Positions 62,401 to 64,000 of a stretch of 64,000 nt of DNA are shown here, piece by piece. The stretch covers positions 3,162,001-3,226,000 of the forward strand of contig NZ_CP025979.1 in NCBI RefSeq assembly GCF_002900365.1, given 5' to 3'. A program made the position numbers and the translations under genes. The first letter of the stretch is position 1; the number at the start of each line of letters is the position of its first letter. Below the pieces are notes generated by a model that worked only from the letters and a program-made list of their open reading frames with translations, was not told the origin of the DNA and ran no database searches. This stretch comes from Escherichia marmotae (GTDB lineage: Bacteria; Pseudomonadota; Gammaproteobacteria; Enterobacterales; Enterobacteriaceae).

Positions 62401-63660
62401 TTATGAACGTTTCATCATATCGAAGAAATCGTCATTGGTCTTGGTCATTGCCAGTTTATTAATGAGGAATTCCATTGCATCGATTTCGCCCATCGGGTGA
62501 ATGATTTTGCGCAGGATCCACATTTTCTGTAGCTCTTCCTGAGTGGTGAGCAACTCTTCTTTACGCGTACCGGAACGGTTGTAGTCGATAGCCGGGAAGA
62601 CGCGTTTTTCTGCGATCTTACGAGAAAGGTGCAGTTCCATGTTACCTGTACCTTTAAACTCTTCGTAGATAACTTCGTCCATTTTGGAACCGGTGTCGAT
62701 CAACGCCGTCGCGATGATGGTCAGGCTGCCGCCCTCTTCTACGTTACGCGCCGCACCGAAGAATCGTTTCGGACGGTGCAGTGCGTTAGCATCCACACCA
62801 CCGGTCAGCACTTTACCAGACGCAGGAACAACAGTGTTGTAGGCGCGCGCCAGACGGGTGATGGAGTCGAGCAGAATGATAACGTCTTTCTTGTGCTCAA
62901 CCAGGCGTTTTGCCTTCTCGATCACCATTTCCGCAACCTGAACGTGGCGAGATGCCGGTTCGTCGAAGGTAGAAGCGACAACTTCACCTTTAACCAGACG
63001 CTGCATCTCGGTTACTTCTTCCGGACGTTCGTCGATCAGCAGAACCATCAGCACACAGTCTGGGTGGTTGTAAGCAATGCTCTGGGCGATGTTCTGCAGC
63101 AGCATGGTTTTACCCGCTTTAGGCGGTGCCACAATCAGACCACGTTGGCCACGCCCGATTGGTGAAGCCAGATCCAGCACGCGTGCGGTCAAATCTTCAG
63201 TAGAACCGTTACCACGTTCCATACGCAGACGAGAGTTTGCGTGCAGCGGGGTTAAGTTCTCAAAGAGGATTTTGTTGCGAGCGTTTTCAGGTTTGTCGAA
63301 GTTAACTTCATTAACTTTCAGCAGCGCAAAATAGCGTTCACCTTCTTTCGGCGGGCGAATCTTACCAGAGATGGTATCACCAGTGCGGAGGTTGAAACGG
63401 CGGATTTGGCTGGGAGAAACGTAGATGTCATCAGGACCGGCGAGGTAGGAGCTGTCTGCGGAACGGAGGAAACCAAATCCATCCTGCAATATCTCCAGTA
63501 CGCCATCACCAAAGATATCTTCGCCACTCTTTGCGTGCTGCTTCAGGATGGCAAAAATAATGTCCTGCTTACGCATACGGGCCAGATTTTCCAGCCCCAT
63601 ATTTTCGCCGAGAGTGATCAGCTCAGAAACCGGCGTATTCTTTAATTCGGTAAGATTCAT
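62401..63660 (-). CDS. rho: Rho, transcription termination factor
   Basis: A 419-residue hexameric RNA helicase. RNA-binding OSB fold with DGFGFLRSADSSYLAG near residue 61; Walker A GLIVAPPKAGKTMLLQN near 173; Walker B VIILLDSITRLARAYN near 260; Q-loop and R-loop follow. Start at MNLTELKNTPVSELI by family; an in-frame extension 24 codons upstream runs through the leader. Preceded by rhoL and its attenuator region. Confidence 0.98.
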   Translation of the reverse strand: MNLTELKNTPVSELITLGENMGLENLARMRKQDIIFAILKQHAKSGEDIFGDGVLEILQDGFGFLRSADSSYLAGPDDIYVSPSQIRRFNLRTGDTISGKIRPPKEGERYFALLKVNEVNFDKPENARNKILFENLTPLHANSRLRMERGNGSTEDLTARVLDLASPIGRGQRGLIVAPPKAGKTMLLQNIAQSIAYNHPDCVLMVLLIDERPEEVTEMQRLVKGEVVASTFDEPASRHVQVAEMVIEKAKRLVEHKKDVIILLDSITRLARAYNTVVPASGKVLTGGVDANALHRPKRFFGAARNVEEGGSLTIIATALIDTGSKMDEVIYEEFKGTGNMELHLSRKIAEKRVFPAIDYNRSGTRKEELLTTQEELQKMWILRKIIHPMGEIDAMEFLINKLAMTKTNDDFFDMMKRS

Positions 63661-63744
63661 AGTGGTGTGAGTTCTTAAACTTGGGGTAAATCTCGAACTT
63701 AATGTTGTGAATGGTATGGCAGGATCATCCATGCCTGTTTACGG

Positions 63745-63834
63745 TCATCGACTCATGTCTTTTCGCTGTCTGGTCACAGGAGAGTACGCAGAACTGAAAC
63801 GACAAGACGGATTAGAAATCTGTTCACTTCGCAT
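63745..63834 (-). CDS. rhoL: RhoL, rho operon leader peptide (29 codons)
   Basis: The minus strand reads MRSEQISNPSCRFSSAYSPV and ends VTRQRKDMSR-stop, the RhoL leader peptide. The K-12 version as I recall it is 33 residues with four extra residues (GSSL) after ISx; here they are missing by an in-frame 12-base difference. It lies 85 bases before rho in the region known for Rho autoregulation. Confidence 0.85.
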   Translation of the reverse strand: MRSEQISNPSCRFSSAYSPVTRQRKDMSR

Positions 63835-63973
63835 TAGATAAAAACGGGAAGCGTTGGATATTACAAGATTCAAACTTAATAAGGTAAGTTTAATACGAAG
63901 TCAACATTAAGTTAGCATGGCTCACGCCGGGCGTCCAGTTTTTAGCGACGGGGCACCCGAACATGACGTTCCC

Positions 63974-64000
63974 TTATGCCAGGTTGGCGTCGAGGAACTC
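63974..64000 (-). CDS. trxA: TrxA, thioredoxin 1 (partial, last 8 codons)
   Basis: Minus strand GAGTTCCTCGACGCCAACCT... reads EFLDANLA-stop, the C-terminus of E. coli thioredoxin 1. The gene runs off the right edge. Order trxA-rhoL-rho is that of E. coli. Confidence 0.92.
   Translation of the reverse strand, partial: EFLDANLA

Overview
The window is chromosomal backbone of an enterobacterium that is almost certainly Escherichia: E. coli or a close relative, but not K-12 itself. The gene order ubiJ-ubiE-rmuC-udp-dlhH-[insert]-metE-metR-bioP(yigM)-yigL-pldB-rhtB-rhtC-recQ-pldA-yigI-rarD-yigG-yigF-corA-yigE-uvrD-yigB-xerC-yigA-dapF-lptM(yifL)-[insert]-cyaY-cyaA-hemCDXY-glmZ-aslA-aslB-proM-leuT-hisR-argX-yifK-wec/ECA operon-rhoL-rho-trxA is the metE-rho segment of E. 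coli. Most proteins have the family's usual length and can be recognised on sight. BIME/REP palindromes typical of Escherichia lie in several intergenic spaces. The window opens inside ubiJ and closes inside trxA.

The stand-out region is an eight-gene, one-strand block at about 4.4-12.8 kb between dlhH and metE, a place where K-12 has nothing. It encodes a biuret-hydrolase-like cysteine amidase, a DUF2877 protein, an FdrA-like protein, a DUF1116 protein, a carbamate kinase, a free-standing allophanate-hydrolase C-terminal-type domain, a cytosine-permease-type NCS1 transporter and an AllS-like LysR regulator. The DUF2877/FdrA/DUF1116/kinase set is the same gene kit as yahEFGI and as the oxamate carbamoyltransferase plus carbamate kinase genes of the K-12 allantoin region (fdrA-ylbE-ylbF-ybcF). 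I infer a catabolic route for a small carbamoylated or ureide nitrogen compound: import, deamidation, phosphorolytic carbamoyl transfer, and ATP from carbamoyl phosphate. The substrate is unknown. An almost perfect 14-bp inverted repeat ahead of the first gene is a good operator candidate. A second accessory gene, a DKNYY-type protein with an internal duplication, sits between lptM and cyaY.

The rest is housekeeping: ubiquinone and menaquinone methylation (ubiE, ubiJ), nucleoside salvage (udp), methionine synthesis with its MetJ/MetR control region (metE/metR), phospholipases (pldA, pldB), amino acid export (rhtB, rhtC), DNA repair and recombination (recQ, uvrD, xerC, rmuC), Mg2+ transport (corA, with a probable corL leader peptide and hairpin), lysine and cell-wall precursor (dapF), the LPS-translocon lipoprotein LptM, cAMP synthesis (cyaA, UUG start and CRP site), haem synthesis (hemCDXY), the regulatory RNA GlmZ, a sulfatase with its radical-SAM maturase (aslA/aslB), four tRNAs in one transcription unit, an amino acid permease (yifK), the complete enterobacterial common antigen operon (wecA to wecG) and rho with its leader peptide rhoL.

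One housekeeping gene looks broken: rhtC carries a one-base deletion that splits it into two frames. This is either a true pseudogene or a sequencing error.
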